Assembly: GCF_905220565.1 (NCBI RefSeq)
Contig: NC_059405.1
Coordinates: 12,602,081 to 12,666,080, forward strand
Direction of reading: 5' to 3'
Origin: Melitaea cinxia
Taxonomy: Eukaryota; Arthropoda; Insecta; Lepidoptera; Nymphalidae
Length of the DNA stretch: 64,000 nt
In this document: piece by piece, positions 55,577 through 64,000 of the stretch
Numbering within the stretch: position 1 is the first letter of the stretch
Layout of the letters: every line of letters begins with the position of its first letter
Program-made: the position numbers and the translations under genes
The notes under the pieces: generated by a model
Databases searched by the model: none
Told to the model about the DNA's origin: nothing
The model's input: only the letters and a program-made list of their open reading frames with translations

Positions 55577-55962
55577 TGTAAATGAAGCTGTTGCACTCTT
55601 CATTTAATTTAAATTACCCGCGCATTATCTTAGGAATTTTTCAAAATTTATCTATAATGGCAACACATTGCACTAAATTAATTCTAGAACCTACAATAAA
55701 AATTCTCTGGCTTAAAACGTTTAAAGTTAAATTTTGTTAAAATTAAATAAAAGAAATTGTGAAAGAAACAGTATCCGAAGCAATAGCTTTTAATGTTGTT
55801 TCTCTTTACAGGTAATTTATTATAATTTATAAATAAGAATGTAGAATTAAGTTGTTTAAAAAAATAATTTGTTATGTTCTATAAAAAATAAAATTCTCTT
55901 TACAGAGCAACAATTATTAGTTTTTTTGCTTCAAGAATCAACATATAAAATAACATATTACA
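55577..55962 (+). repeat. Ty3 3' LTR
   Basis: 386 bp, matching the 5' LTR in full as read. Confidence 0.9.
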
Positions 55963-56094
55963 TATATATATATATATATAACTGTTTATGATTTTCAAGT
56001 TTATTATGTAATTCAAAATTTATTTTTACTCAAATAAAAAAACATGCATTTTTATGAAAAATTTATTACAATATTAATATAAAATATGAACTAA

Positions 56095-56205
56095 TTATGT
56101 TACAATTCCTAACTTCTGTAGAGCAAGTTGTGCTGCGTCAGCTTTAGCTTGCTTTTTGTTAGCACTAGCCACGGCTGGCTGATACTCTACACCTGCAACT
56201 TTTAC
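56095..56205 (-). CDS. SON: Last exon of SON-like gene (second half of dsRNA-binding domain)
   Basis: SON is a nuclear-speckle splicing cofactor whose C-terminus is a double-stranded RNA-binding domain. This exon (acceptor ttacag, phase 0, 36 codons, TAA) encodes VKVAGVEYQPAVASANKKQA and ends LQKLGIVT: the last strand and the KK-AK--AA helix of a dsRBD. It joins in frame to the exon at 63705-63538, which supplies the first half. AATAAA is at 56062-56067. The 7.3-kb intron holds a mariner, an errantivirus and other repeats. A mirror copy is at 27868-27978. Confidence 0.65.
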   Translation of the reverse strand, partial: VKVAGVEYQPAVASANKKQAKADAAQLALQKLGIVT

Positions 56206-56454
56206 CTGTAATTAAACATAAAATTTTAAATTTAGTTACAACTCATTAATAACTTAATTAGATTACTAGTTAATAATAATATACTTGTAATAGCCATTTT
56301 AGGACTTCCATAGCTGTCAGAAAAGAAAATTAAATTTAATATGAAACTGAATAGTTACGAGTGCTGTAAAGGACTCACTAAATACGGCGCCGCGGTCGCT
56401 TTGAACCGAATATAAAATCATCATATCAAAAAATTTCGACCTAGCGGGTATATA
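56206..56454. other. SON-like intron, part next to the last exon
   Basis: AT-rich intron sequence with no other feature, identical by eye to 27619-27867 in mirror orientation. Confidence 0.6.
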
Positions 56455-57747
56455 CGAGGGTGCGTTTTTAAGTTCGCGGAATGAGAGGGTTGGAGGGGGG
56501 TGATTAGGCTCATTAGGATCGTAACGTGTTTAGTGACTCATAATTAGTATGAATACGAGATTTCATTGTTATTAAACTATTAGTCTTCGAGCTATCGCCA
56601 ACCAAGCAACATAATCAGGAGTGAAAAGTGAAATATGGAAAAAATCGAATATCGTGCCGTTATAAAGTTCCTTACCAAGCAAGGAAAATCAGTTGCGACC
56701 ATAATGGATGAGATGTCATCGGTTTACGGTGACTCTTGTCCAGGAAAAACCATGGTGTACAAGTGGCACAGTTTATTTAAAAAAGGAAGGGAATCCCTTG
56801 AAGACGATCCGAGGCCGGGCAGGAGCATCGAGGTGACCACGCCAGAACTTATCCAAAAAGTCGAAAAACTTGTACTCAACGATGCTCGACTAAAGAAGAA
56901 ACAACTCGCAGAAATGGTTGGCGTATCCGATACAACCATTTTTAAAATCCTGCACGATCATCCTGGCATGACTAAGGTCAGCGCAAGATGGGTACCGAGA
57001 ATGCTCACGCCGCCACAAAAACAACAACGCGTAGAGTGTTCACGTGCATTTTTGGACCTCTGCAATGAAGACAAGGATGGTGTATTGAGTCGAATTGTTA
57101 CTGGAGACGAAACTTGGGTTCATCATTATGAACCTGAGTCGAAACAAGACTCTATGCAGTGGCATAAAAAGAGCACATCACCCTCCAAGAAGTTTAAGGT
57201 GTCACAGTCAGCTGAGAAACTCATGGCAACGGTCTTTTGGGACTCAGAAGGAATATTATTGATCGATTATAAAGATAAAGGTGTTTCTATAACCAGAGAA
57301 TACTACGCTTTAATATTAGAGCGATTAAAAGAAGCCATTAAACAGAAAAGACGGGGAAAATTGACGAAAGGTGTTGCTTTTGCACGACAATGCGCCCGTC
57401 CCCAAGAGCCGCGTTGCGTTGGCTACCCTGCTTAAAGTGGGCTTCGATATTTTGAACCACCCACCCTACAGCCCAGACCTGGCCCCGAGTGATTATTACC
57501 TCTTTCCAAAAATGAAAAAAGAGTTGCGGGGTAAAAAATTTACCACCGATGATGAAGTTAAGGAGGCAGTTTCAGCGTATTTTGAGGACAAAGACAAAAC
57601 ATTTTTTATGAGGGTATAAATAAATTCATTGAAACATCTGAAAAATGTGTCCGTCTTGCAGGTGAATATATTGAAAAGGAAAAATAATTTGGTTTCTTTA
57701 TTTCAACCCCTTACCCTTCATTCCGCGAACATAAAAACGCTCCCTTG
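56455..57747 (+). mobile_element. Mariner element (DD34D type), right-arm copy
   Basis: 1,293 bp with TIRs CGAGGGTGCGTTTTTAAG and (3', reverse) CAAGGGAGCGTTTTTATG, each followed by similar TTCGCGGAATGA, and TA at both ends. It is inserted in the SON-like intron. It contains one transposase frame with a single break. Confidence 0.88.
56635..57619 (+). pseudogene. Mariner transposase with one frameshift
   Basis: The N-terminal HTH pair is at residues 1-110 (EYRAVIKFLTKQGKS..., then LAEMVGVSDTTIFKIL). Catalytic residues follow in order: TGDETW (first Asp), LLLHDNAP (second Asp) and APSDYYLF (third Asp, 34 residues later). A 2-nt loss near 57375 relative to the left-arm copy shifts the frame just before HDNAP. 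The tail continues in the other frame to FFMRVGIN. The frame would otherwise be complete, so the element died recently. Confidence 0.85.
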
Positions 57748-57753
57748 TATATA

Positions 57754-57823
57754 GTTCCATAGCTTAATTGGCTAAAGCATCGACATGGTGAGTCGGTAAT
57801 TCAGGTTCGATCTCCGTTGGAAC
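57754..57823 (+). tRNA. tRNA-like sequence (probable pseudogene), right-arm copy
   Basis: 70 nt with A-box TAGCTTAATTGG, anticodon arm CGAC-ATGGTGA-GTCG (GGT at the anticodon position) and B-box GGTTCGATCTC. It differs from the left copy by a few substitutions, including two in or near the B-box and loop. Imperfect T-stem and acceptor pairing argue against a functional tRNA; it may be a SINE head. Confidence 0.45.
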
Positions 57824-58191
57824 GGATTTTTCATATGATATTTAAAAAAATGTCTCCTTAAAATTGTTTCAACAAGATCCTGAGCATTTTTTGGCTCATA
57901 ATAATGGATGAAACCATAGAGCAACACGGAGGGGAGTAGCCATGTACAGGCGTTCCCCTCTGTTAAGGTCCAAATGGTCCTACACGTACAATAAAACTAG
58001 TTGCCGCCGCACTGATCACTAGACTAAATCTAGTTGCACGATTGAATCAACGTCCTTCAAAAAATGCTGAATTGTTATTTTTTTGCTGCACAAAGAGATC
58101 TGCCACGTCAAACTTACTAAAAGATGTCGTTACCATTCATATATATGTATTTTTTTTTATTTCATTATTATTGTATATTTCTTTTAAACCT
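57824..58191. other. SON-like intron, outer right arm
   Basis: Non-coding, with mirror similarity to 25785-26170 (several percent diverged, small indels). Ends in ACCT (58188-58191), the left target duplication of the errantivirus. Confidence 0.6.
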
Positions 58192-58460
58192 AGTTATGTT
58201 GGACCAAAGCATGAGAACAATACAAGTAAATGCTTAATCAGCGGAATAGGAATAACAAATGATTTCTCACGTTGTCTCATGCTTTGGGATCATATGTCTT
58301 GAGAAAGTTTAATTAGAATTAAATCAACGATTAATCCAGAGCATGTAATTCTGTTCGGACGTGTCCACTGTAATTTTAATTAATTTTTAATTAAATAGTT
58401 TTAGTTTAATTAATGTAATATTTTTTTAAAAAGCCCTTTCGCGCTCCCGTAAACTTGTCT
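58192..58460 (+). repeat. Errantivirus 5' LTR
   Basis: 269 bp starting AGTTATGTTGG. A 12-bp inverted pair CAAAGCATGAGA / TCTCATGCTTTG (58205-58216, 58275-58286) could form a stem in U3. Confidence 0.9.
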
Positions 58461-58899
58461 GGCGCAGCCGGTAGGATTGTTTCAAAATAATTACAGCCTT
58501 CGTTCTTAAGAATTCGTCTTCAAAATCAGCGAATAATTGGGCTTTCGAAGGTCTGTAAGAAACAATCCCGAACCAAATAAATAAGACAGTGATCGAGGAG
58601 TCCAGGAGCTGGCGATGCTGGTGACCGGTTGGTGAGTAGAACTTTTCACCTTCCTTCTGTCTCTTGTTATTTTGGGATAAGACTTCTCCTATTATAACGT
58701 TTTCTGGTTTCTTATGTATTTTTGTTAATAATTAATTTAAATATTAAAAATTGTACTTTTGATAAAAAGAATTTGAAGAAATAATTTAATATATTATTAA
58801 TTTAATATTTCAATTCAAAATCATTGAAATATTATTAACATAATTTATGTGTAAAATTAATAATTAGTTATAAAACTTTTCATTAACAATAAAAAAAAA

Positions 58900-60738
58900 A
58901 TGGAACAAATAACTCTGATTCCAAACGAAATATTAAAATTAATTCCTCTTTTTGGTGGCGATAAACGTCAATTAAACTTATTTATAAGAAAATGTGAATA
59001 TGTAATTAATAAATTTCAAGGCAGTGAGGAGCAAAATGTCTATATTATGCATAGTATCACGAGTCGCTTAGTCGATAACGCTGCCGCGCTTATCAGTGAG
59101 CGTGAGGATATTGTTTCATGGAGTGAATTTAAAGATTTATTAATACAACATTTTGGAGATCCGCGAAGCGAAGAATGTATCGCAATAGAATTAGAAAATT
59201 TAAAAATAAAATCAGGAGAAAGTTACCTTGATTTTTGTAATAGAATTCAATCAGTGCGTTCTGTTTTATTATCTAAGGTTAATCAAATATTAAACGAGGA
59301 TATTAGGCAAAGTAAAATAGTCATTTACAATAATACATCCCTTAACGTTTTTCTTTATAATTTACCCGAAAATATGGTTAGAATAGTTAGATTAAAATCA
59401 CCGACATCGTTAGAATCTGCGTTAAGTATTGTTTTAGAAGAATTAAACTTTTACGAACAGTATAATCAACGTAACGAATTTTCAAATTTATTAAATTCAA
59501 AATTAAATTTTGCTACTAAACCTAATATACCTATGCCATTTAATTCATACAATCAACAACCTCAATATAAATTTGGAATACCTCAAGGAAATCAAAAGGC
59601 ACATATGCCAATGCTTACAGGCTTTAGTCCAAATTTTTATCAATTTAAAGATGAAATTCCGAAAGAACCACAAATACCAACACCAAGAGTTAATCCTCAG
59701 TACGGACATCGTCCTGTACAACAATTAGGGTATCGTCCTTCATTTAATAATAATCATTATAAACCCCCGACACAATTTGGTTATAAGCATAATTTTAGAC
59801 CAGACGGACAAGGACTAAATGACGTTTCAAGGAGAACGGTAACTAATAATAAACCGAGTTTCCCGATTAATAAAACATATATTCATGATTATAACTACAA
59901 CATGTATGACGTAACATACAATATAGAACAAATAGACGAGCTGACTGACGAAGGAAATTCTAGTGACTTTGATAATGATGAACAGGAAGAAAATTTTTCC
60001 ATATGTATAAACTTAAATGCAATAGAGTCAGATGATAATACTTCTTTGTCAGTAAATGTTGATGATAGAGAATCTCAACTCCAAGAACACTTACGTGACG
60101 TGACAGAGACAGACACAATGTTAGAATTATCCCCAAAATGTAATACAGACGATTCTAGAACTTTGACTGGAACTGACTCGGAGGCGACAATATCAGCAAG
60201 TCCTAGAGATTTATCTGAAATCGAACCTCCAGATCATTCTGATTCTAGCACTAGTATTGAGACAGTCCACTCAAATGTAGAACGTGATTCTTTTAGTATT
60301 CCAATTTTACATGAAGCTATCAATACTAAGTCTAATCAGATATTAGTATTTTCGTGGCTTAAAAACGAAATTCAGGTTAAAGATTTAATAAGGTCAAAAC
60401 AGAAAATCCTTGAAGTTTTCTTACCCTTAAATAATTTACAATTAATAAAACAATTCCTTAAAGAGTATATCCGGCCCAAAATTAAATATTTTATATATTT
60501 TGAACACCAGGAACATAGGAAAGATTTTGCAAATATAATAATTTCCTTATTTAAGAAAGGTACTATTAATATAAAAGAATGTATCAAACGTATAATTAAT
60601 CGTAATTTAGTGCCTGTAAAGATTAGAAAGCGGAGAACTAAGGTTCCATTAAAAAATATAAAACGACCTCCACAGGTTGTGTTTAATCGCCCTGGCGATG
60701 ATGAAGGAGACCCAATCCCTTCAACTTCAAAAGATTGA
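58900..60738 (+). CDS. Errantivirus Gag fused to remnants of Pol
   Basis: 612 codons, uninterrupted. Residues 1-190 resemble errantiviral Gag (capsid-like helices, e.g. LIPLFGGDKRQLNLFIRKCE). 210-330 is Asn/Gln/Pro-rich. 340-465 is acidic and polar. 470-565 resembles the spacer that lies between RNase H and integrase in errantiviral Pol (KSNQILVFSW ... PKIKYFIYFEHQEHRK). The last 40 residues are basic then acidic and resemble the end of integrase. The simplest reading is internal deletion(s) that joined gag to pol remnants in frame, removing all enzymes. The comparison is from family knowledge, not alignment. Confidence 0.65.
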   Translation: MEQITLIPNEILKLIPLFGGDKRQLNLFIRKCEYVINKFQGSEEQNVYIMHSITSRLVDNAAALISEREDIVSWSEFKDLLIQHFGDPRSEECIAIELENLKIKSGESYLDFCNRIQSVRSVLLSKVNQILNEDIRQSKIVIYNNTSLNVFLYNLPENMVRIVRLKSPTSLESALSIVLEELNFYEQYNQRNEFSNLLNSKLNFATKPNIPMPFNSYNQQPQYKFGIPQGNQKAHMPMLTGFSPNFYQFKDEIPKEPQIPTPRVNPQYGHRPVQQLGYRPSFNNNHYKPPTQFGYKHNFRPDGQGLNDVSRRTVTNNKPSFPINKTYIHDYNYNMYDVTYNIEQIDELTDEGNSSDFDNDEQEENFSICINLNAIESDDNTSLSVNVDDRESQLQEHLRDVTETDTMLELSPKCNTDDSRTLTGTDSEATISASPRDLSEIEPPDHSDSSTSIETVHSNVERDSFSIPILHEAINTKSNQILVFSWLKNEIQVKDLIRSKQKILEVFLPLNNLQLIKQFLKEYIRPKIKYFIYFEHQEHRKDFANIIISLFKKGTINIKECIKRIINRNLVPVKIRKRRTKVPLKNIKRPPQVVFNRPGDDEGDPIPSTSKD

Positions 60739-62411
60739 AGGTAACCCAGGCCTGTTACCTGTCAAACAAGGTCAGGCCTATAAACAAGAAAATAAGTGGT
60801 TAATTATAAAAGTATTAGATTTAAGTTCTATTTTTGTCGATTTAGAGTTTAAAATAAATAAGTATAGTGGTTTTAATAGAGTAATTAATACAGATAAACC
60901 TTATATGTATGAATTTAGTAATATGAAAATGCAGGTAGAATATTTAAAAGATATAACTATAGAAAAGGCAAAACAGATAGCAGCAACACAAAGATTTCGA
61001 AGAGGTTTGCTTAATCCCGTAGGTTCTATTATAAAATCGATAACTGGTAACTTAGATCACGAAGACGCGCTTTACTATGATAATCTTATTAACAAATTAT
61101 ATAACAAACAAAATTTAATCGATAATAAAATTACCCTGGTTTCCAAAATGTTGGATTATTCTATTAATAGTACAGAAATTTTATATAACAATTCTTTAAT
61201 TATTAATGAACGTTTAAAACGCGTAGAAAGTATGTCGAAAGACATAGTGACAAAAGAAGAAAACTCAATATATTCCACTTATGTTTTGAGTATATATAGT
61301 ACGTTTATTAATAATTTCCGTTCAATATATATAACACTCAGTGAAATTGAGACAGCCTTAGCCTTTAGTAAAATTTCTGTGCTACATCAATCAATAATTA
61401 ATTCTACTGAATTGTTTTACATATTTTCTTCTATAGAAAAATATCATAGTTTATTGTATCCTGTAACAGAAAGTAATATAATTAAAATAGAGCGAACATT
61501 GTCTGTTAAGGCGTATGTAAAAGGAAACCAGATAACATTTATAATAGAAGTTCCCCTTACAGATAATAATACGTATAACTATTATAAAATTTATTCATTG
61601 CCTATTTTTGATCAAAACTTTCATTATTATTCCCGAATATCCCTTCCTTATGGTGAAAGGTTCGAAGTACTTGCCGGTCGCGTCTCCGTGTCAACATGTG
61701 TTCGGCGATAATCAGTACATATGCACTGAACATAATTTTATCCCTTACTCAACGATAACGTGTATGGAACAATTGATGCAGTTTCACAATGACTTAACTC
61801 AATGCCATAGACGAGTAGTTCATATCGAAGAAGTTAAAGCACAACGTCTTTCTTCTGCCCGTTGGAAAATATATTTACGAAATAAGGAAGTAATGTCTTA
61901 CAAATGTGGAAACGATATAACAAAAACATTTATGATGGGAACTTATCTCGTTCAAATAGATCCTGGCTGCGAGATTCTACTTAATGATCTTCATTTATAT
62001 TATCTTTAACACACATTGGAAAAATTTGAATACAAGGTGACACCTATTATTAATTTACCTCAGCCAAAGAAGGAAATCCCTATTCCTGTCGATCCGATTG
62101 ATATTAAGGGAATTAATTTGGATGACATAAAGTATCTATCTGCGGCCTTAAAAATGAAAAGTTCAAGTGAAAGTGAAAGTGAAAGTGAAATTAAATCAAT
62201 AATAAAAGTTAACAGTGTCAGTGTAGGAACTCTAATTTTATATCTTATATTAATTACTATTGGTTTAATTTTAGTTATAAAAAGTGTTAAGAATAAAATT
62301 TTAAGCAAGGGTCGAAACCTTCAGAAGTCAAATTCTTCCGACGGTTTCGAACTTAAGGGGGGAAGAGTTATGTTGGACCAAAGCATGAGAACAATACAAG
62401 TAAATGCTTAA
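60677..62411 (+). pseudogene. Errantivirus envelope gene, broken
   Basis: Related to the F-type envelope fusion proteins of insect errantiviruses. It overlaps the end of the gag-derived frame, as env usually overlaps pol. A furin-like RFRR site lies at residues 106-109 of the first frame, directly before a hydrophobic, fusion-peptide-like stretch. The gene has two breaks: a frameshift at about 61,650-61,680 (first frame ends at 61711) and an in-frame TAA at 62007-62009. A single transmembrane segment (about 62218-62280) precedes a short cytoplasmic tail; the last frame runs into the 3' LTR. No functional envelope can be made from this copy. Confidence 0.8.
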
Positions 62412-62634
62412 TCAGCGGAATAGGAATAACAAATGATTTCTCACGTTGTCTCATGCTTTGGGATCATATGTCTTGAGAAAGTTTAATTAGAATTAAATCA
62501 ACGATTAATCCAGAGCATGTAATTCTGTTCGGACGTGTCCACTGTAATTTTAATTAATTTTTAATTAAATAGTTTTAGTTTAATTAATGTAATATTTTTT
62601 TAAAAAGCCCTTTCGCGCTCCCGTAAACTTGTCT
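62366..62634 (+). repeat. Errantivirus 3' LTR
   Basis: 269 bp, matching the 5' LTR in full as read, followed by ACCT. Confidence 0.9.
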
Positions 62635-62638
62635 ACCT

Positions 62639-62882
62639 TTTAAAAACTTAAGAACTACTACAAATGTTATAGATTGTGTTGTTTTGGATTTGTTTACCAA
62701 CACTGGCTGCTCGCCCTCATACAATATGCGGATCGATCGAGCGACTGATCCGAGTCTATTTCCGAGAAGTTGCTGTCGCCGAGCGATAATGTTGTTACCG
62801 GTTTGTTTGTAGATAGTTATCGATAAATATATATCGTTTATATTAATTTTTTCGATAATCGTTTTATATTAATTTTTGCAAG
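62639..62882. other. SON-like intron / possible THAP-gene upstream region
   Basis: Mirror similarity to 25575-25784 with substitutions and a short insertion near 62728-62750 that the left arm lacks. It contains TATCGATA (about 62818), a word resembling the insect DRE promoter element. Confidence 0.45.
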
Positions 62883-63008
62883 TTTCCTAAAGATCCAAAT
62901 TTAAGGCATACATGGAAAAAAAATTGTAATAACAAACTAAGCTGGACGCCCACAAGAAATAGTGCTATTTGCTCAAATCATTTCAATACCTCTGATTTTC
63001 AAGTGTGG
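62883..63008 (+). pseudogene. THAP zinc-finger exon fragment, right-arm copy
   Basis: 42 codons opening after a possible acceptor (tttgcaag): FPKDPNLRHTW, then P in WTPTRNS, then ICSNHF and DF. These are the second half of a THAP DNA-binding domain (FP-DP-LR--W ... C--HF---DF). The first half with the leading C-x2-C is not in the adjacent DNA, and a stop follows shortly. It could be a piece of a THAP gene or of a P-element-like transposase. It lies antisense in the SON-like intron. Confidence 0.6.
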
Positions 63009-63537
63009 GAAATTAAATAAAATACGTCAAAATCTGTGAAAAACGACGAGGAAAGTTTACAAAAAAGCTCTGTTCCAACGCACTGGCACACAAGTCTGCC
63101 ATGACAGCAATCTAAAATGCTGGGTTTGTGATTCTTGAGCATGTTATTATTTATTTATTTTAGCGATTAAAAGAACATTTGTGAGGCACAAAATCTGAAA
63201 ATGATGAAGAATTGAAAGCCGCGGTAAGGGTGATTATGTAGAAAAATAAAATTATGTTAAACCTTATAATTTTTTAACCTCTAGCTATTCTCATTACTTT
63301 TTGAACATCCCTCGTAAATGTAATTATTTCACACACCCCACCCATATTGTGGTTATGGCCATTAAGCCACATATACATATTTTTTTATTTATTAAATGAA
63401 TGCATGTACTCGTTTGTGCCCGATTACGTAATTCCGAGCCATTTTCTTTTCATACCTTTAGAACAAATATAAAGCAAATATTATCTGTTAAATAAGACGA
63501 TACCTGCATAACACTTTAAAATAACTTGCAAACAAAC
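63009..63537 (+). mobile_element. SON-like intron with a mariner 3' fragment (about 63075-63318)
   Basis: Broken frames give HTSLP-QQSKMLGL-like and RLKEHLRGTK...DEELKAAV, the end of a mariner transposase unlike the one at 56455. The fragment ends with CATTACTTTTTGAACATCCC followed by TCGTA, a mariner-type TIR and TA. The remaining sequence to the donor at 63537 is unassigned intron. Confidence 0.6.
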
Positions 63538-63705
63538 CTTAAAAAGGAAATTTTTCTTATGATCAGGTCCACACTCGAAACACAAGTCATATTCAGGGGG
63601 TCCAAGTTTCTGCTTTGAGCAATATTCTCCTAGTAACGACACGGGATGTTTCCCGCCGGCTACTAAAGGAGCGGAACCCCTACGACCCATTCGCTGTGGT
63701 TTCAT
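63538..63705 (-). CDS. SON: Penultimate exon of SON-like gene (first half of dsRBD)
   Basis: 168 nt, phase 0 at both ends. Acceptor (ttgtttcag) is just before 63705; donor GTTTGT is at 63537. It encodes HPVSLLGEYCSKQKLGPPEY, then GPDHKKNFLFK, the first helix and strands of the C-terminal dsRBD of SON-type proteins. Joining to 56205 continues the beta strand (FLFK-VKVAG). The rest of the gene (RS-rich and G-patch regions in SON) would lie to the right, outside the window. ADAR- or ILF3-type dsRBD proteins are less likely alternatives. Confidence 0.7.
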
Positions 63706-64000
63706 CTGAAACAATTTTTTTAACATGTAAATTGAAAATAATGGCAGTTATTTTAGCAAAACAATAAATAAATTAATAACTATAGAATCCTTACACGGAT
63801 TCGATAATGGTCTAATCAAACAACTCGTCAAAAAGCAGACAGATATTTTACCAAAATCTAAGAGCAGTTTATTATTATATATTATTATTTATTATATAAT
63901 AACAACAGACAATAAATTTAAAATAAAAATAAAAAATAAATTTTATGAAACATTTTTTTAAAATTGATTTAGTTTTTTAAGTTTACGAATGGATCGGATA
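63706..64000 (-). other. Upstream intron of the SON-like gene
   Basis: AT-rich with a poly-pyrimidine stretch before the acceptor at 63706-63708; no other feature is seen. Confidence 0.5.

Larger units (their letters stand above)
50871..55962 (+). mobile_element. Intact Ty3-type LTR retrotransposon without env
   Basis: LTRs are 50871-51256 and 55577-55962, 386 bp each, TGTAAATG...ATATTACA, identical by eye, so insertion was recent. Both sides are (AT)n, so the target duplication (4-6 bp) is ambiguous. The polypurine tract GAAGGGGGGGAGA lies at 55564-55576. No TGG-type primer binding site follows the 5' LTR; the first bases are AAACAACATTAATTG. Gag and pol overlap through a -1 slippery site at 52411-52417. 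Total length is 5,092 bp. Confidence 0.92.
58192..62634 (+). mobile_element. Errantivirus-type LTR element lacking most of pol
   Basis: LTRs 58192-58460 and 62366-62634 are 269 bp each and identical by eye; flanking ACCT (58188-58191 and 62635-62638) is a perfect 4-bp target duplication. Primer site TGGCGCAGCCGGTAGGAT overlaps the LTR end, as in insect errantiviruses; polypurine tract AAGGGGGGAAG is at 62355-62365. The left palindrome arm shows the empty site at 25785-25788. Contents are a 612-codon gag-derived frame and a broken env. Protease, RT, RNase H and integrase core are absent, which explains the short 4.4-kb length. Confidence 0.9.

Noticed and set aside
62016..62411. Separate small membrane protein gene
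   Set aside because: It is in the same frame as the preceding env segment and separated only by a stop; it is the transmembrane end of the broken env.

Overview
The window is eukaryotic and almost certainly from a butterfly or moth. It is AT-rich, has spliced genes with GT-AG introns (LBR, glutathione peroxidase, IscU, a SON-like gene), and is packed with the retroposon tails, RTE/SINE-like repeats, Jockey, Ty3, mariner and errantivirus elements typical of Lepidoptera. No CRISPR arrays, operons or other prokaryotic features are present.

Left third (1-23 kb): a decayed histone H4-like gene with its promoter (about 3.4-3.9 kb); a lamin B receptor gene of three exons on the minus strand (5.2-8.1 kb) sharing a 260-bp head-to-head promoter interval with a 75-codon unknown ORF; a dead LINE (10.7-11.9 kb); a three-exon Cys-type glutathione peroxidase on the minus strand (12.6-13.5 kb); a three-exon IscU gene on the plus strand (18.0-18.7 kb). 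Between them lie dispersed repeats, a Ginger-like DNA transposon whose long terminal inverted repeats are built from small palindromes (20.5-21.6 kb) and a CR1/L2-like LINE fragment.

Right two thirds (23-64 kb): one large structural puzzle. A Jockey-clade retrotransposon starts at about 23,263 inside an older LTR. Its ORF1 is cut at 25,219. The missing 3' part resumes at 45,888 and ends in poly(A) at 49,246, followed by the same 11-bp target-site duplication that precedes the 5' end. Everything from 25,220 to 45,887 is therefore extra sequence inside one Jockey copy, and most of it is an inverted copy of what follows (45.8-63.0 kb). The arms meet at a 106-bp centre and are colinear without net indels for over 10 kb. 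They carry, in mirror order, Jockey ORF2, a short recombinase-like remnant, RTE-like repeats, an intact Ty3 element and the last exon of a SON-like gene. Farther out (mariner, tRNA-like sequence, THAP exon) the arms diverge by several percent. The left arm also contains a 200-N gap whose two sides are an unmerged 7.3-kb overlap, so part of the structure (38.2-45.5 kb) is an assembly duplicate. Whether the remaining palindrome is biological or an artefact of fold-back reads or mixed haplotypes cannot be settled from sequence alone.

The right arm also carries a 4.4-kb errantivirus-type element with identical LTRs and a perfect 4-bp target duplication. Its empty site is preserved in the left arm. 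It has lost the enzymatic part of pol and has a broken env, so it must have moved using proteins supplied by another copy. The SON-like gene runs on the minus strand: the upstream exon is at 63,705-63,538, the last exon at 56,205-56,095, and the intron between them has been filled with mariner and retroviral insertions.
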